The notes: generated by a model not told the origin, from the letters alone. DNA of 64,000 nucleotides from Symbiodinium microadriaticum (GCA_001939145.1 LSRX01000081.1:1164209-1228208); one strand, 5' to 3'. Positions 1-11,231 are shown, counted from the first letter of the stretch. Numbers and translations: made by a program.

Positions 1-597
1 GGTCGGCCAGCCGACCAGCGAGTCCTGCATACGGGCCGCGGCCGCCCAATGGCTCTCCTCGTCCAAGCCCTCGCCCAGGACTTGTGGCTCCGATCGTGGC
101 GGGGGCGCAAGGTCCCACCCCCGACGGGCCCAAAATTGGGACAGCCACTTGATAGTGCCCTGGCGCGGCGCGGGGGCGGGCGATGTACCAGAAGCCACCA
201 ACTTGGCCCACGTGGCCATGACGAGAAGGCCCAGGAGCCGAGAAGCCACGCCCCAGTGCCAGCCGTTCCCGACCATGCGATGCGCGTCTTGGCGTCGGCC
301 CCGGCCTTGCGGTCGGCGCCGGTGTCGTGGCACACGGCATGAGCTTCCTCCCCTGGGCCACGGACGAGTGGAACTCCAGGCCGCCCAGGTCGAAGGAGTC
401 GGCAGATGCCCGGACCGCTGCCAGCCGAAGCCGGTCCCACCGGCCCTTCTTCGCCCACTCCACGGGCGATCCGTGCGCTGGGTCGGAGGCCAGGCGGGTC
501 CAGTCGACACTGAGCCACCAAAGGCGCGGGCGGGAGACCCAGCCGAAGTCGGACGGGCATACAAACACCGGCTGCACGCCCAGGGCGTCCCGTGACG
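1..597 (-). pseudogene. C5 DNA methyltransferase-like fragment (retroelement-type), runs off left edge
   Basis: Read on the minus strand in two frames. The first part (about 597-300) contains VFVCPSDFGWVSRPRLWWL, resembling motif VIII of C5 cytosine methyltransferases, and ends in LMPCATTPAP. The second (about 290-1) contains HRMVGNGWHWGVA, resembling motif X, followed by a hydrophobic stretch and a Trp-rich tail (TIKWLSQFWARRGWDLAPPP). The two parts abut with a frame change, and the 50-80 residues expected between these motifs are missing. Motifs I and IV, with the catalytic Pro-Cys, would lie upstream, but a membrane-protein sequence is found there instead. Dinoflagellate retrotransposons are known to carry cytosine methyltransferases, and this looks like a decayed piece of one. 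Frame shifts, internal loss and the missing catalytic part argue for a pseudogene. Similarity was judged by eye. Confidence 0.45.
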
Positions 598-1996
598 ATC
601 TCCTCCGCGAAGTCTGGGCTGAAGCGGGCCTGGAACATCACAGCCAGCCAAGCAATCGCAAATGCTGCCAGGCGCAGCAGGGCTAGCTGCCAAAGCAGCG
701 ATTGAGAGAGGAAGGTGGTGACGTTGAGAACGAGGTTGATTGGGACGTAGATGGAGAAGCTTACAAGGCACCTGATCAATCCGGCACCGCGACCCAGCCC
801 TGTCCAGCCAGCTTGGTAGAGCAAAGCGGTTTCCTCGCGACACAAATGCTTTTCGGCCCAGCTGAAGGTGGCCGCTCCACTCCCATAGGCACCTGCCGTC
901 CAGCTCATGACGTCACTTGCATCCCCTAAGCTTGCGCTGAAGCTACCTTTGTTCGTCTCCACAATCGCAGACATGCCGTCGGGCTTCAGCGCCCCCGCTG
1001 GCGATGCACACTCTGCCCCCCTTGTCCGTGCTGTCCGTAGTGACGATCCAGTTGCCCTCGAGGCTTTGGGGAGGCGCGGATGTGCAGGATCAGGGCGGAT
1101 AGAGTTACGGCACCTGCGAGGCAGTTGAGTCCCCAAGGCCTGGTGGCCGAGGCGAAGAGAACCACGACCAAGGCCGCAAGCACCTCTGAGATGTGAAACG
1201 TGACGATCGTAAAAGAGGACATGGGCCGAAGGTGTGCTGATTCCTCGCGCTCGTGGATGGCCTTCTTGTCGAGGTCATGTGCCAAGAGTGACAGGCAGGT
1301 GATGGAAAGGCCAACGCTGCCCCACTTCAAGCCAGCAGAGGCTGGGCTGAGCTCTGGCACATCGGCCAGGTGGCCCGCCACAGCCAAGGCGTCGGCGGTT
1401 ACCAGCAGGCTGAGGACGGACTCTAGGCCCTCGACCATCTTCTGCCTGAGCAAGGTCTCCGTCTTCACGCCCTTGGCGTAACTTTCCACTCCCTCTGCGA
1501 GCTGCCCAACAGTGCCGAATGTGAAAAAGTTCAGCAGGGCACGTCCTGGGCGTGCTTGCTGCAGAACAGCAGATGCAACGCCATTGAAGACGAGGCCGCA
1601 AAGAAGGCAAGCCATCCACAAGAAGTATCTCCGTTTCACAAAATCTATGAAGTTCAATACGTCGAGGACCACATCTGCAAGTGGGAGCATCGTGTCCTTC
1701 AAGAGCCCTAGCATTGTGACTCTGCGGCTTGCGGCTGCCTCCAGCAGCGGCTGGCAATCCTCACGCGGCACCTCAGTCAACTCGACCTTCTGGGAGACCA
1801 GGTCGGCGGGGAAATAGGCAAGAGCCGCCGCCGCCGAGCCGAAGACCTCCTCGTGCCGCACACCTGTTAGTAGCAGGGCTTCAACGGCCTCCGCCTCTGC
1901 GAGGATGGGCCGTGCAGTTGGCAGCTCGGCCACGTGCAGGATGAACGCCAATGCCGGCGAGCGGGTGCCTCTTTCGCTTCTGTCTTGGCGGAGCAC
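597..1996 (-). CDS. XK-related-like multi-pass membrane region (frameshifted), 3' part of an ARM-XKR gene
   Basis: An open frame of 336 codons (1996-986) has an XKR-like layout: a D-x3-D membrane helix followed by FVKRRYFLWMACLL and GLVFNGVASAV, then LLNFFTFGTVGQL, then a helix with ETLLRQKMVEGLESVLSLL, which resembles the E-x-hLESaPQL element of XK-related proteins. SSFTIVTFHISEVLAALVVV follows. Coding character continues to about 597 through two frame changes. One is at the GGGG near 1068 (continuing LEGNWIVTTDSTDKG), the other at the six-C run 1016-1021 (continuing LKPDGMSAIVETNKGSF). The last part contains VSFSIYVPINLVLNV and a final hydrophobic helix ending RFSPDFAEE. Single-base changes in homopolymers suggest sequencing error or recent decay. 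The XKR assignment is by pattern only. Confidence 0.5.
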
Positions 1997-2991
1997 CGGC
2001 AGACTGCCTGGATGGCTTCAGGCTCTTGGAGCTTGTGGCGCAAGCTGTCCGAGATGCCAGTGCTCAAGCTGCTCAATGCCATGCAGCAGTAAAGCTGCTG
2101 AAGGCTCCAGCCATTAGCCACAGCACGCTGCAGGGCGGCCCCGAGGCCCGCCACAGCGCCGGCTCTCTGGAGCTCTTCCTTCACCTCCGGTGGACCGCCA
2201 GCCAGGTGGGCGAGGACGTTGCATCCTTCTCTTTGAACCAGACTGTCATCCTGCAGCGCCTCCAAGCAGGAGAGCACTCTGGGCACCGCCCCGGCAGCCA
2301 CTAGTGCTCGCTTGGCCTCTGGGCCACCCAGGCAACAGTAAACCAGCAGCGCAATGACAGTGTAAACGAGCGGACTTGAAGCCTCTGCAACATTCTGAAG
2401 GCAGGCCAAAAACGCTGCTAGGGCAGCAGAAGCGTCACCCCAAAGCATGCGGGACTCGCTGGTGATGTCGCTGTTGCGAGCATGCGCAGCGGAGTAAAAC
2501 CTGTGCATGGCACTCGCAGCAGCTTCGAGGAGATCATGGCTATGCGGGAAGTTTTCGACGGCCAGCGCCAGGGATGTAAAGAGCCCGTGCTCCAGCAGCC
2601 GCGACCAAGGAAGCTGAACAGCGGCTCTGCAGGCGGCGAGCTGCAGGGTTTCATCTCCCGGGTGTGCGCGCATGGCTGCGACGATGGCATCTGCGGCCAA
2701 GTCAGCAGCCAGGTCGGAGCTGGACCCGCGCCACCGCAGGATCCTCTGCAGGCCTCTCAGCTGCAGTGCAGCGTCTGCCGGCTGCTCAACCATCTTCCTC
2801 AGAAGCTCGTCCAAGGTCTCCTCCACCTTTGAGCCCTCCTCCATTTCGGAGCCTTTCTCTTGCGCGGAGATCTCCTCCTTCTCGAGGCCGCCGGAAGCAT
2901 CCTTTTTGCTCTCCTTGGCCACGCCCGCCGCAGGCCGTAATGCAGGTGGCACAGCAACGGCGGAGTGGCAGCAGAGCACTGGGCGCGGCAT
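1867..2991 (-). CDS. Armadillo/HEAT-like repeat protein, 5' part of the ARM-XKR gene
   Basis: This is a 374-codon frame starting at ATG 2991. After a charged Lys/Glu linker (residues 25-65) come helical repeats typical of armadillo folds: LRGLQRILRWRG, DETLQLAACRAAVQL, AKRALVAAGAVPRVLSCLEAL, REGCNVLAHLAGGPPEVKEEL and AGAVAGLGAALQRAV. ARM repeats bind protein partners, and no catalytic residues are seen. The frame loses sense after about position 1990, where the reading continues one base off in the adjoining membrane-protein frame (RSPALAFILHVAELPTARP), so both frames probably belong to one gene with a missing base near a CCC run at about 1957. The A/L-rich composition and lack of introns over 2.4 kb contrast with the rest of the window. 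Confidence 0.6.
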   Translation of the reverse strand: MPRPVLCCHSAVAVPPALRPAAGVAKESKKDASGGLEKEEISAQEKGSEMEEGSKVEETLDELLRKMVEQPADAALQLRGLQRILRWRGSSSDLAADLAADAIVAAMRAHPGDETLQLAACRAAVQLPWSRLLEHGLFTSLALAVENFPHSHDLLEAAASAMHRFYSAAHARNSDITSESRMLWGDASAALAAFLACLQNVAEASSPLVYTVIALLVYCCLGGPEAKRALVAAGAVPRVLSCLEALQDDSLVQREGCNVLAHLAGGPPEVKEELQRAGAVAGLGAALQRAVANGWSLQQLYCCMALSSLSTGISDSLRHKLQEPEAIQAVCRCSAKTEAKEAPARRHWRSSCTWPSCQLHGPSSQRRRPLKPCY

Positions 2992-3244
2992 GGCGACTCT
3001 CGGTGTTCGGATCTCACATCTTCGTGTGAAGCTTGAGAGGTCGAAACATGTGCAGCATACAGGAGACGGCCACTTTCGAGCACTCGCAGAACTTGCGGCT
3101 CAAGCCATAATGGGATTTCATAGGATAGGGTTATAGGAAAAAGAAAATGGCCCAAGCAGGACAAGCTTGGGGGATAGATGTTGCTGCGGTGTTCCCTCAG
3201 CGCTTTCCGTGTAAATCGCCATGAGCACCTCTGTCTTAACACTT

Positions 3245-5440
3245 ACACCCTTTGAGGGTCACGTGTTTGGGACCGTCAACCCAAAACCGATTTTGGGCTT
3301 CGGGTCTGAGTTGCGGCTTTCGGCTTCCTCTGGTGCTAGTCTCAATAGTCCTACGAGCTTCGGCAATGACGGCGACGACGATCCCTCGGCAACAGCTTCC
3401 GAAAGACTTGAGTAATCTTGGGCTCTGGCTCATCAGAAGCGCACGGACGAGCATGATGGCCGGGTGCGCCTCCAGGGAGACCAACCTGGCGCATCAGGGC
3501 TGGACGCGTCTTGCAACAGAGTCCTGAAGCCCAGGCTGAGAGATTGACGGAGCAGGACACAACTGTAGCAGCAGCACTCAACTGTAGCAGCAGCACTTTT
3601 ACGGTCAGAAGAGAGGGCCGGATTCGGAAGATCTGCTGCGCGGCAGGTATGGCTGTGCAAGGTGAGAACCAAGCCATGACGAGATCATTCACCCGATGGC
3701 TGAACACTCACCCTGTTGCCACTTCCCGAAAAGGCTTCTTTCTTGAGGTCAACGGGCAGCCCTCAGGCCTCGAAGTTCGGCAGCAAAAATCATGGCCATG
3801 GCCTGCAGAGTGGGTGCGCTCGCAGCCCGAAAGGCCCTGAAACTCTAAACCCGCAAACTGTGGAACTTCAAGCCCTGCAGCCCCGACACCTTTCACAAGC
3901 AATCCTTCCTAGAACCAACCCATGCAGATCATGTGGTATGCCATAATTACTGGGAAATAAGAAGGAATCAGATAGTGAACACACTGGACAGCTTTCCTGG
4001 TATACCCCAAGTATTTCCATGAATACTCTAGACTCTAGACTTCATCCTCTGAACATCCTGTGTCAGTCAGACAAAGACCGAGAGACCCGTGACAGTAAAC
4101 CCCAAAGTCCAGACCCGAACTCACCTCAGACCTCGGCTTACGGCCCAGTCCCAGAAACGAATAAAGCAGACCATGAAACCAAGGCCCGAGAGTGCCTAGA
4201 GACTTACGAAAGAAAGACCCCAAACCCAAAACCCCCAAAACCTCGACCTTCAGGGACCCTAAACCCCAAACCCCTAAACACTCAACCCCAAACCGTACAA
4301 GTAAAAGCCTAAAGCCGAAAACAGCAGAAGCCGAGAGCACCTTGCCTGACTTGGCCACGCGCGCCCGCGTCTCTACGAACTACGCTTTTCGAAGCACAGC
4401 TGCGGAACTCTCGGGGGTGTCGAGATCAAGGCTTGAAGTCTTCAAGGATTCTGGGTTGCGGCAGCTTACCGCGGTTGACGGTTTAGGGATTTGCTGAGTT
4501 GGAGGTTTAAGCTTCGTGATTCAGAAGGTGGAGATGATTCCGATTTCGAGACGGAAGTGGGAAGCGAAACAGCCCTTGAGTTGTGACCTCCACGGCCGGG
4601 CTTCGAGGTTTGTGCGGTCTGAAGGCTTTGGGGGGTGGCAGGATGGTCTTGGGGATGAGCATGGGGGCAACGACGACTGTAGCTTGAACTCAGCCCAAAA
4701 ACACGAAATCTGCAAGCCGGTTGAGGTCGTCACTAAAAAATGGATCCCTTAACCCTTGACACAGCATCCACAAAAAAAGGCAACCTGGAACGACCAAGAC
4801 GTCAAGAGAGAGCCATGAGTTGGGACTGGCACCCTTCCCCCAACTTCCAGCTTTCTCCAACTCATCCATCTCCGACCCATGGAAGCGCGAGGCCGAGTTC
4901 AGCCAACAGCGCCCAGGCGTTTGCAAGGCCAATGCGGGGACATCGGCGCGTTAGCGAAGGACGCGGTGAATGCCGACGGAGCCTTTATGCATAAAGCCTA
5001 AACACACTACGAGCTGAAGGAGAGGACCATGGCTCAAGGCAAGATGCATCCCTCAATTCTCTAACCCCACAGCAACCCTCAAACCTAATGAAGCCCTGAG
5101 ATGTCCCTAGTGGTGCCTGAGGCTACGCAGTCGGGATTCACGGCATCCACGGAATCATTGCATGAGGAGCACTTTGGCTCCCTGGATGGACCCGCCGGGC
5201 ACGGGACAGGCCAACTTTGGACACACCGAAACCGTAACAGCCAAACCTTACGTTCAGGGACCTTCTCTTTGAAACTAACCAACCAGCTGAAAACCCAAAC
5301 TGCGAAACTTCCGCTCCCTAATCTCTGATCTTGAAGGCTGAGAGGCTCGAAGGCACGCTACCGACCGGCAGTAGGCGGCAGGAACATCGGCCTCAGAGCC
5401 GAGCATGGATGCATGGATATTGCAGAAAGAGAAGAAATAC
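3245..5440. other. Intergenic/intronic DNA with telomere-like words, no clear gene
   Basis: No convincing coding sequence was found. Degenerate CCCTAAA-type words cluster at about 4090-4330 (plus strand C-rich). A GC-rich patch at 4870-4990 can be read on either strand but has no recognisable motif. Confidence 0.6.
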
Positions 5441-5447
5441 AAAGAGA

Positions 5448-5534
5448 CGAGAACGAGAGAGAGAGAGAGGGAGAGAGAGAGCGAGAGCGAGAGAGAGAGA
5501 GAGAGAGAGAGAGAGCAAGAGAGAGAGAGAGAGA
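5448..5534. repeat. (GA)n microsatellite
   Basis: A nearly pure GA dinucleotide run with a few C substitutions (GAGC), directly 3' (in sense) of the Pro-Gln-Gly-Ser repeat exon. Translations through it give Ser/Leu runs that are not genuine protein. Confidence 0.95.
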
Positions 5535-5624
5535 CAAACGAACTTTCGGACGTGTGGATTGATGGATAGATGAACAAACAGAGAGGAGAGCAGCTTGCAG
5601 CCTGCCAGGCTCTCGTATTTTTTT

Positions 5625-6430
5625 TCCCTCGAGCCGAGGCGCGGCGACGTTGCGGAGGGGCCACCGGAAGGAGATGGGCCACACTGCAAGGCGATGGAGC
5701 CCTGGGGGGGCAGGGCCAGGGAGCCTTGTGGCGGCCGTTGCAGCGCGATGGAGCCTTGAGGAGGCAGGTTCTGCGGAGCCATGGATCCGGGTGGCATGGA
5801 GCCTTGGGGAGGCACTTGCCTTGGCATGGAGCCCTGGGGAGGCATTCCGCAGAAGGATCCTTGAGGTGGAAGTTGTGGGGCTAGGGATCCTTGCGGTGGA
5901 AGTTGTGGGGCCAGGGACCCTTGCGGCGGCAAGCGCTGCGGCGCAATGGATCCCTGTGGTGGAAGGTTCGGCGCGTTGGACCCCTGCAAGGGTAGGCCTT
6001 GTGGGTTCTGCGGTGCTATGGAGCCTTGAGGCGGAAGCCGCCGGGGCGAGATGGATCCCGATCGGGCCATGCTTTGTGGTGCTATGGAGCCTTGTGGTGG
6101 CAGGCTTTGGGGCGCGATGGAACCGTAGGGTGGGGGTTGTAGGCCCTGTGGCGAGAAGGAGCCTTGAGGGGGCAAGCTTTGGGGCGCAATGGAGCCATAG
6201 GGTGGCGGCTGCAAACCGTGCGGTGAAAAGGAGCCTTGGGGGGGGAGGCTCTGGGGAGCAATGGAACCGTAGGGTGGCGGCTGCAAGCCTTGCGGCGAGA
6301 GGGAGCCTTGGGGGGGCAGGTTCGGGCCAAGGGAGCCTTGGGGAGCAAAGCTCGGGAACTGCATGCTCTGCGGCGCCACAGAGCCTGTTGGCGGCAGCAT
6401 AGCGCCTCCGCTGAGAGGAGCTGAAGGCAT
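5625..6430 (-). CDS. Pro-Gln-Gly-Ser tandem-repeat protein (exon)
   Basis: From an ATG at 6430 the minus strand is open across more than twenty imperfect copies of a 10-17 residue unit such as LPPQGSIAPQ, with a longer variant GLQPPPYGSIAPQSLPPQGS repeated three times. The DNA is a coding minisatellite; frame is kept despite unit-length changes, which argues for a translated product. Sense likely ends near SPRLGSRE at about 5625, before the GA microsatellite. Such low-complexity tails are common at the ends of dinoflagellate cytoskeletal proteins, and this could be the C-terminal exon of the alveolin-type gene upstream, but that link is inference. An in-frame stop directly precedes the ATG and also forms a possible TAG acceptor. 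No enzymatic motif is visible. Confidence 0.5.
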
Positions 6431-6718
6431 CTAGACACTGCCCAACACGACGGAAGCGACTGAAGCAAACGCACCACCACTCAAGGGACTTGCATGAGAA
6501 AGAGAATAGTCTCAACAAAAGGTCGTCCACACCTGCGCTTTTCCCAGATCCGTGCCCGCCACGGCCTGATCCATAGGATCCTTGTGGCCAGCGTGCCTGC
6601 TTGACACAACACTGCGAGAGGATCTAGCCATGCTCCAGAAATGAGCTGTCCGGGCTTGTAGCTTCGGGCTTAGGATGCAAGGATGAGAGGCTTTGGGGAT
6701 TCTCACTTCTTAAAGTGC

Positions 6719-6900
6719 AGACCCCAACCTCCTAAACCCTAAAACCCTAAAGCCTTGACCCTAAACCCTAAACCCGTAAACTCTAATTTCCCCACACCCC
6801 CAAACCCTAAATAAACCCCTAAACCCTAAACCCCGACGTAAACCATAAAGCCCCAAATCCTGAACGCCCTAAAGCCCTAAAACCTTGAAACCCAATTCCG
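6719..6900. repeat. Telomere-like array, C-rich on plus (CCCTAAA)
   Basis: A degenerate run of CCCTAAA/CCTAAACC words. It lies immediately 3' (in sense) of the candidate exon 6905-6939 and so forms the G-rich start of the following intron. Confidence 0.9.
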
Positions 6901-6904
6901 AGGC

Positions 6905-6939
6905 CTGCGAGGCGGTGCCGAAGCCCAAAGGGGTGCCAC
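6905..6939 (-). CDS. Candidate micro-exon (GTPLGFGTASQ)
   Basis: A GC-rich island between opposite telomere-like arms. Sense: acceptor GGAAG|G, peptide GTPLGFGTASQ, donor GC. The host gene is uncertain. Confidence 0.3.
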
Positions 6940-6965
6940 CTTCCAACGGCAGGAACGCTTTATGG

Positions 6966-7060
6966 GCATAGGGTTTTGGGTTTTTTTTTAGTGTAGTAAC
7001 ACCTCGGGTTTTAGGGTTTAGGCTTTGGAGTTTGGGGGTCTAGGGTTTGGGGGGGGGGGT
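6966..7060. repeat. Telomere-like array, G-rich on plus (TTTAGGG)
   Basis: GGTTTTGGG/TTTAGGG words on the opposite side of the candidate exon from the C-rich array at 6719-6900. Confidence 0.85.
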
Positions 7061-7125
7061 GGGAGTGTTAAGGACTGTTGGGGGCGCCAGTTTGGGTTGT
7101 GCGGTTTGGGATTGGGGGAGTCTAG

Positions 7126-7183
7126 AGCGCCCCTCCCCCACAGCACCCGCAGGGCCTGCGGCGCTGTCCAGCATGCCCTGCAC
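7126..7183 (-). CDS. Candidate exon (VQGMLDSAAGPAGAVGEG)
   Basis: Sense acceptor CCTACAG|G followed by an open GC-rich stretch, VQGMLDSAAGPAGAVGEG. The 3' end is approximate. No family was recognised. Confidence 0.3.
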
Positions 7184-7189
7184 CTGTAG

Positions 7190-8740
7190 GCAAGAGTTGG
7201 AGGGTTACAGATCTTTGGCCTTTGGGCTGTGAGCTTAAAGCCTGTCTTCCAGTTGGAGGTTTTGGGTTCAGGGACCCTTAACATTACCCTGTCGAAGAAC
7301 CCCCCCCCCCCAATACAATCTATCTAATAAAGAACCGTTTGAAAGAGCCCCTGTAAAGAACCCTTTCTATTGAACGCCTAATGGGATCCTTGTTTGAGTG
7401 CTCTAAACGCTTCGCGGCCTTCGTCGGGGAGATGGAGCCCTGCGGAGGAAGAGGTAGCTCACCAGGTGACCTTGCACTGCGTTTCGAGGTTTAGAGTTTC
7501 GGGCTTCAGGGCTTCAGGGCTTGTCGGGTTTCGAGTTGAGGGCTTTCGAGCGTTATGTGGATGCTGCGTTATCGCTCAGGGTTCGGAGTTTCGGAGTTAA
7601 GCTTTGAGAATTTGATATTCGCGAGCTTTAGGCTCTTGGGTGAAGGGGTTGAGGTCGTTGAGGGTTTCGGAGTTAGTCGCTACTATGACTCTTGTCTCGG
7701 CTCTTTATCATGATTGTTGTCATCATTTGTTTGATCATGTTCTGTTGTTGTCATTATCATTATCATTACCACGAGTATTTCATGATGAGTGGTAGTATTA
7801 CAAGTGAGTTTTGCTCTGGGCTTCGGGATAGCATCGGGGCCTTAATGATTAGAATAGCGCTTTGAGTCACAGACTAGTCCACAACTAGAATAAGGAGCCT
7901 GGGAGGAAGAGTACATTGAAACTTTTTCCGGCTTCGACATTGTGTAATTAAGCTGGTCATTTCTGTAAGGCTCGTACCGCGAAGGGGCGCCGGCACCTGC
8001 AGGCCCGGAAGCGTTTTGCGGCTCGGAGTCAGGGATAAGGCTCCGGGGTTCGAGGCTTAGTTCGTAGGGTTTTGAGAGTTTAGAGTTTTGGGGTTTAGGG
8101 CTTGAGGTCTGCCACATAAGCAATCATCCAGGGCATATGGTCGTGCTGTTGACATTGTGAAAACTAGTAGTAGGACTGGTCTCCATCAGAACTTCTCACA
8201 CTGGCTGCAGCTATGTGAGTGCTTTGCAACGACTTTAACTGCCGCTGGTATGTATAAGGCTCCAGAGATGTTTATTGCGCGAAAACGATGTTTATTGATG
8301 CCTCTATGGCCGGAGCCGTGAGTATTGCTGAACAGACTGCAGTTAGTGGATATTTTCGTCATGTGGACTCTCAACAGGAGAGCACCTGGCAAGGATAATG
8401 AGTACTCTCAGCATGATATGCTACTCGAAGGCACCATGAAGGTTGCGAGCGTATCAGCTAAGGCCTGATCTGGCTGGCACGGCCAAGGCCACATGCACAC
8501 ATTCACGGATATACAGACATATCGTACGAACATACGCCGAACTCAAACTGGCGCAGCGATTGTTACTACGACCAGGACGACATGCTAAAATGCAATAAAA
8601 TGTCGCTTGCGGCTTGTGATTCGCAGAACTAGCATGTTCACTACTGCAATGGTACTTCTACCTGTCGCGATGATGCTGCTGGTAGCAGTGATACTCATGA
8701 CATTGCTGACATCAAAATGATACTGCTGATGCTGCGTAGC
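7190..8740. other. AT/GC-mixed intronic DNA
   Basis: Degenerate TTTAGGG-related words and no recognisable gene. A very short possible exon (acceptor CTGCAG|G at 7996, VPAPLRG) was seen but is too small to support. Confidence 0.5.
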
Positions 8741-8744
8741 TTTC

Positions 8745-8798
8745 CGCCAGACTTGGGCTGCCGGGCCTGGCGCGCGGCTGCCGCCGTTGCCCCATGAC
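8745..8798 (-). CDS. Candidate exon (VMGQRRQPRARPGSP)
   Basis: Sense: a C/T-rich stretch and CTCTGCAG|G acceptor, then VMGQRRQPRARPGSP; the donor is unclear. A GC-rich island in AT-rich surroundings. Confidence 0.28.
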
Positions 8799-8833
8799 CT
8801 GCAGAGAAGCCCTAAACACCCAGGAGCCTCAGA

Positions 8834-9226
8834 CTTATAATATAGTATAATAATAAAATATACTAGACTTATAATAAAGTATAACATAATATAATACAAT
8901 ATAATATAATACCATATAATATAATACAGTATAATATAATACAATATAGGTTAATACAATATAATATAATACAGTATAGCACAATACAATATAATGTAAT
9001 ACTATATAATATAATACAGTATAATACAATACAATATAATATAATACAATATAATATAATACAGTATAGCACAATACAATATAATATAATACTATATAAT
9101 ATAATACAGTATAATACAATACAATATAATATAATATAATATAATACAATATAATATATTACAGTATAATACAATACAATATAATATAATACTATATAAT
9201 ATAATACAGTATAATACAATATATTT
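8834..9226. repeat. Pentanucleotide satellite (TATAA/TACAA-type)
   Basis: About 390 bp of 5-bp units alternating ATAAT, ACAAT, ACAGT and ACTAT in a higher-order pattern of roughly 100 bp. Frames through it give Tyr/Ile/Leu/Val runs that are artefacts of the repeat. Confidence 0.95.
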
Positions 9227-9715
9227 CAAATTGGCAGGTCTGGGGTCCCCGAATTTCCTGGGCTCGGGATTCGAGGAAGCATGGCAGAAACGCTGGTCGA
9301 GTTGATGAGAAGCAGCAGCAGGGTGAGACAGACTTTGCGAACGTAGGTAGTTACACAGTGGTTGCTGGCAGTTACACTAACCAGCCCTAGTTCTGCAGGC
9401 ATCGTTCGTGCACTTTTCGCCGTGGCCCTCTCCAGCGTTCCTACATGTCGCACCCGGACACCGGAACCCTCGGGGGCAACGGCTCTGGGGCCCACGCCCG
9501 GAAAAGGTCACCGCCTCAGGGACTCAAAGCTACAGAGCACCTGAACTGACAGGATGTTAACGATAGAGCTCCCGTCCGACATGCTGCACGCTACACGGCT
9601 CTAACGACATCCCAAAGTGCCTTGAGCCCTGTTATCTCCAAGCTCCTACGTCTAAACCCGAAACCCCACACCCTTAGCGCCTCCACTCTGGACCCGAAAC
9701 CCTAAGACGGAAAAG

Positions 9716-9773
9716 GGCCCTGGCCGAATCCATGCGCGAGGCCTTGGAGGGTCGGGACACCGCCGCGGCAGGC
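9716..9773 (-). CDS. Candidate exon (PAAAVSRPSKASRMDSARA)
   Basis: Sense acceptor CCGAG|G followed by PAAAVSRPSKASRMDSARA. C-rich telomere-like words lie on the 3' side. No family was recognised. Confidence 0.28.
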
Positions 9774-10075
9774 CTCGGATGTAGCAGCGTCGGGTTCTGA
9801 TATAAGGTGTCACTTCATTGACGGTGTATGGTTTAGGGTTTATAGGTTTAGGGCTCGAGGGTTGGTCCAGGGCTTCGGATTTGCTTTGTATGAGGATTCT
9901 ATTCCTATTTTGGTCTGGTTATAGCTTCCGGGCACCCAAGCCGGCCTCCGAAACGTTGCTCCAGATTTTCTTAGCTTCCTCCGCAAGGTGCCCTTATCCT
10001 GCCGTCCCTCCCCATCGAAACGGGCCAAGGATGTTATCGTGACCATTGCGGCAGGTGCAATGATGAGGACCACCA

Positions 10076-10181
10076 CCAGCATCATCAGCAGCAGCAGCAG
10101 CAAAAGCAGCAGCAGCGTCTGCATCACCAGATCCTCGTCATCCCGATTACATCACCACCACCACCACCACCACCACCACCA
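10076..10181. repeat. AGC and CAC trinucleotide repeats
   Basis: (AGC)n-rich stretch at 10076-10120 followed by (CAC)n at 10152-10181, probably intronic. Confidence 0.85.
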
Positions 10182-11086
10182 GATCTATGTCGCAAGACAC
10201 ACAGGGAAACAGGTGCCTGAACGACAGACCCTCCCTCGCCAATTCCCAATCGTGCTCGCCCACTGAAGCCGTCATTTACACTTTGGTCTTCGCCAGGACA
10301 CAACGCCGGGTCCGCGGCGGCCTGCCACTGAGCGAAGGAGTAAAAATACGGTGGGCCCTACAGCAAACCCAAGGTCCACATGCTCTCCGCCTCTAAAACC
10401 TAAACCCTGAGTCTGGTACCCTCAAGGTGCCTGACTTGGCGATGGCGGCATCCGCGGGATCTCTGCGACTTCGTGAATCTGAAGAGGGTTGGGAGCTGGG
10501 TGGGGTTTCGGATTTTGGGTTTCGGGGTTTAGCATTCAGTGCTGACGGCTTGCGGAGTTCCAGGGTCGTAGTTGAGTCTCATGTCAAGTGCCTCAGGTCA
10601 CACCTGGGGAGCGGCTGCCACGTGAGGGACTGCCGAAGCTTTAGCAACAATGCCCCCGTTCGGTCCCAACACAACCAATACAATGAACCAACAAGAAAAA
10701 ATAACTACGGCCCCTGTCTTGCCCCTGTTGGAAAACTCCTCCTAAGCATGAGCTGGTGTTTAACCAAACGACATTGACCAGCCCAATGTCTGCTTAGGGG
10801 ACGTAGGCTCATTTACCAGAAAACAGCCGGGGTGTATGACGAACACAACACAATCCTTTCCGTATTGGGTCCGACGTCTCAAAGAAGTCCCATCGCTTCG
10901 GGCCCTACTCCACCGGAAGGCTCCGCCTCCAGCGACGAGGGCGGCGGCCGTTGCGAAACTGCATCGGTGCGGAAGCTTCCGATTCTGGATCGGTTCTTTG
11001 TCGCTGGGGGGGCTCAATGCAACTCAAAACAGCCTGTACTCTGCGAGAACTGAACAGTTTCGAGGATCCTGCCCCCATACGCCTCG

Positions 11087-11225
11087 ACCCTAAACCCTAC
11101 AACCCTAAAACCCCAAAACCCTAAGGCCCCAGAGCCCTAAAGCCCTAAAGCCCTAAAAACCCATGAACCCCTAAACCCTAAAGCCCTAACACCCTTAAGC
11201 CCTAAAACCCCTCTAAAACCACGAA
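11087..11225. repeat. Telomere-like array, C-rich on plus
   Basis: More than twelve CCCTAAA/CCCTAAAG variants in direct orientation, left of the GC-rich island 11232-11348. Confidence 0.9.
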
Positions 11226-11231
11226 AAATCC

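Noticed and set aside
5358..6530. 390-codon alternative minus frame rich in Arg/Ala/Thr
   Set aside because: Out of phase with the regular PQGS repeat; its length comes from the repeat DNA being open in more than one frame.
8585..9219. Tyr/Ile/Leu/Val repeat open frames on the minus strand
   Set aside because: Produced by the 5-bp AT-rich satellite, not protein coding.
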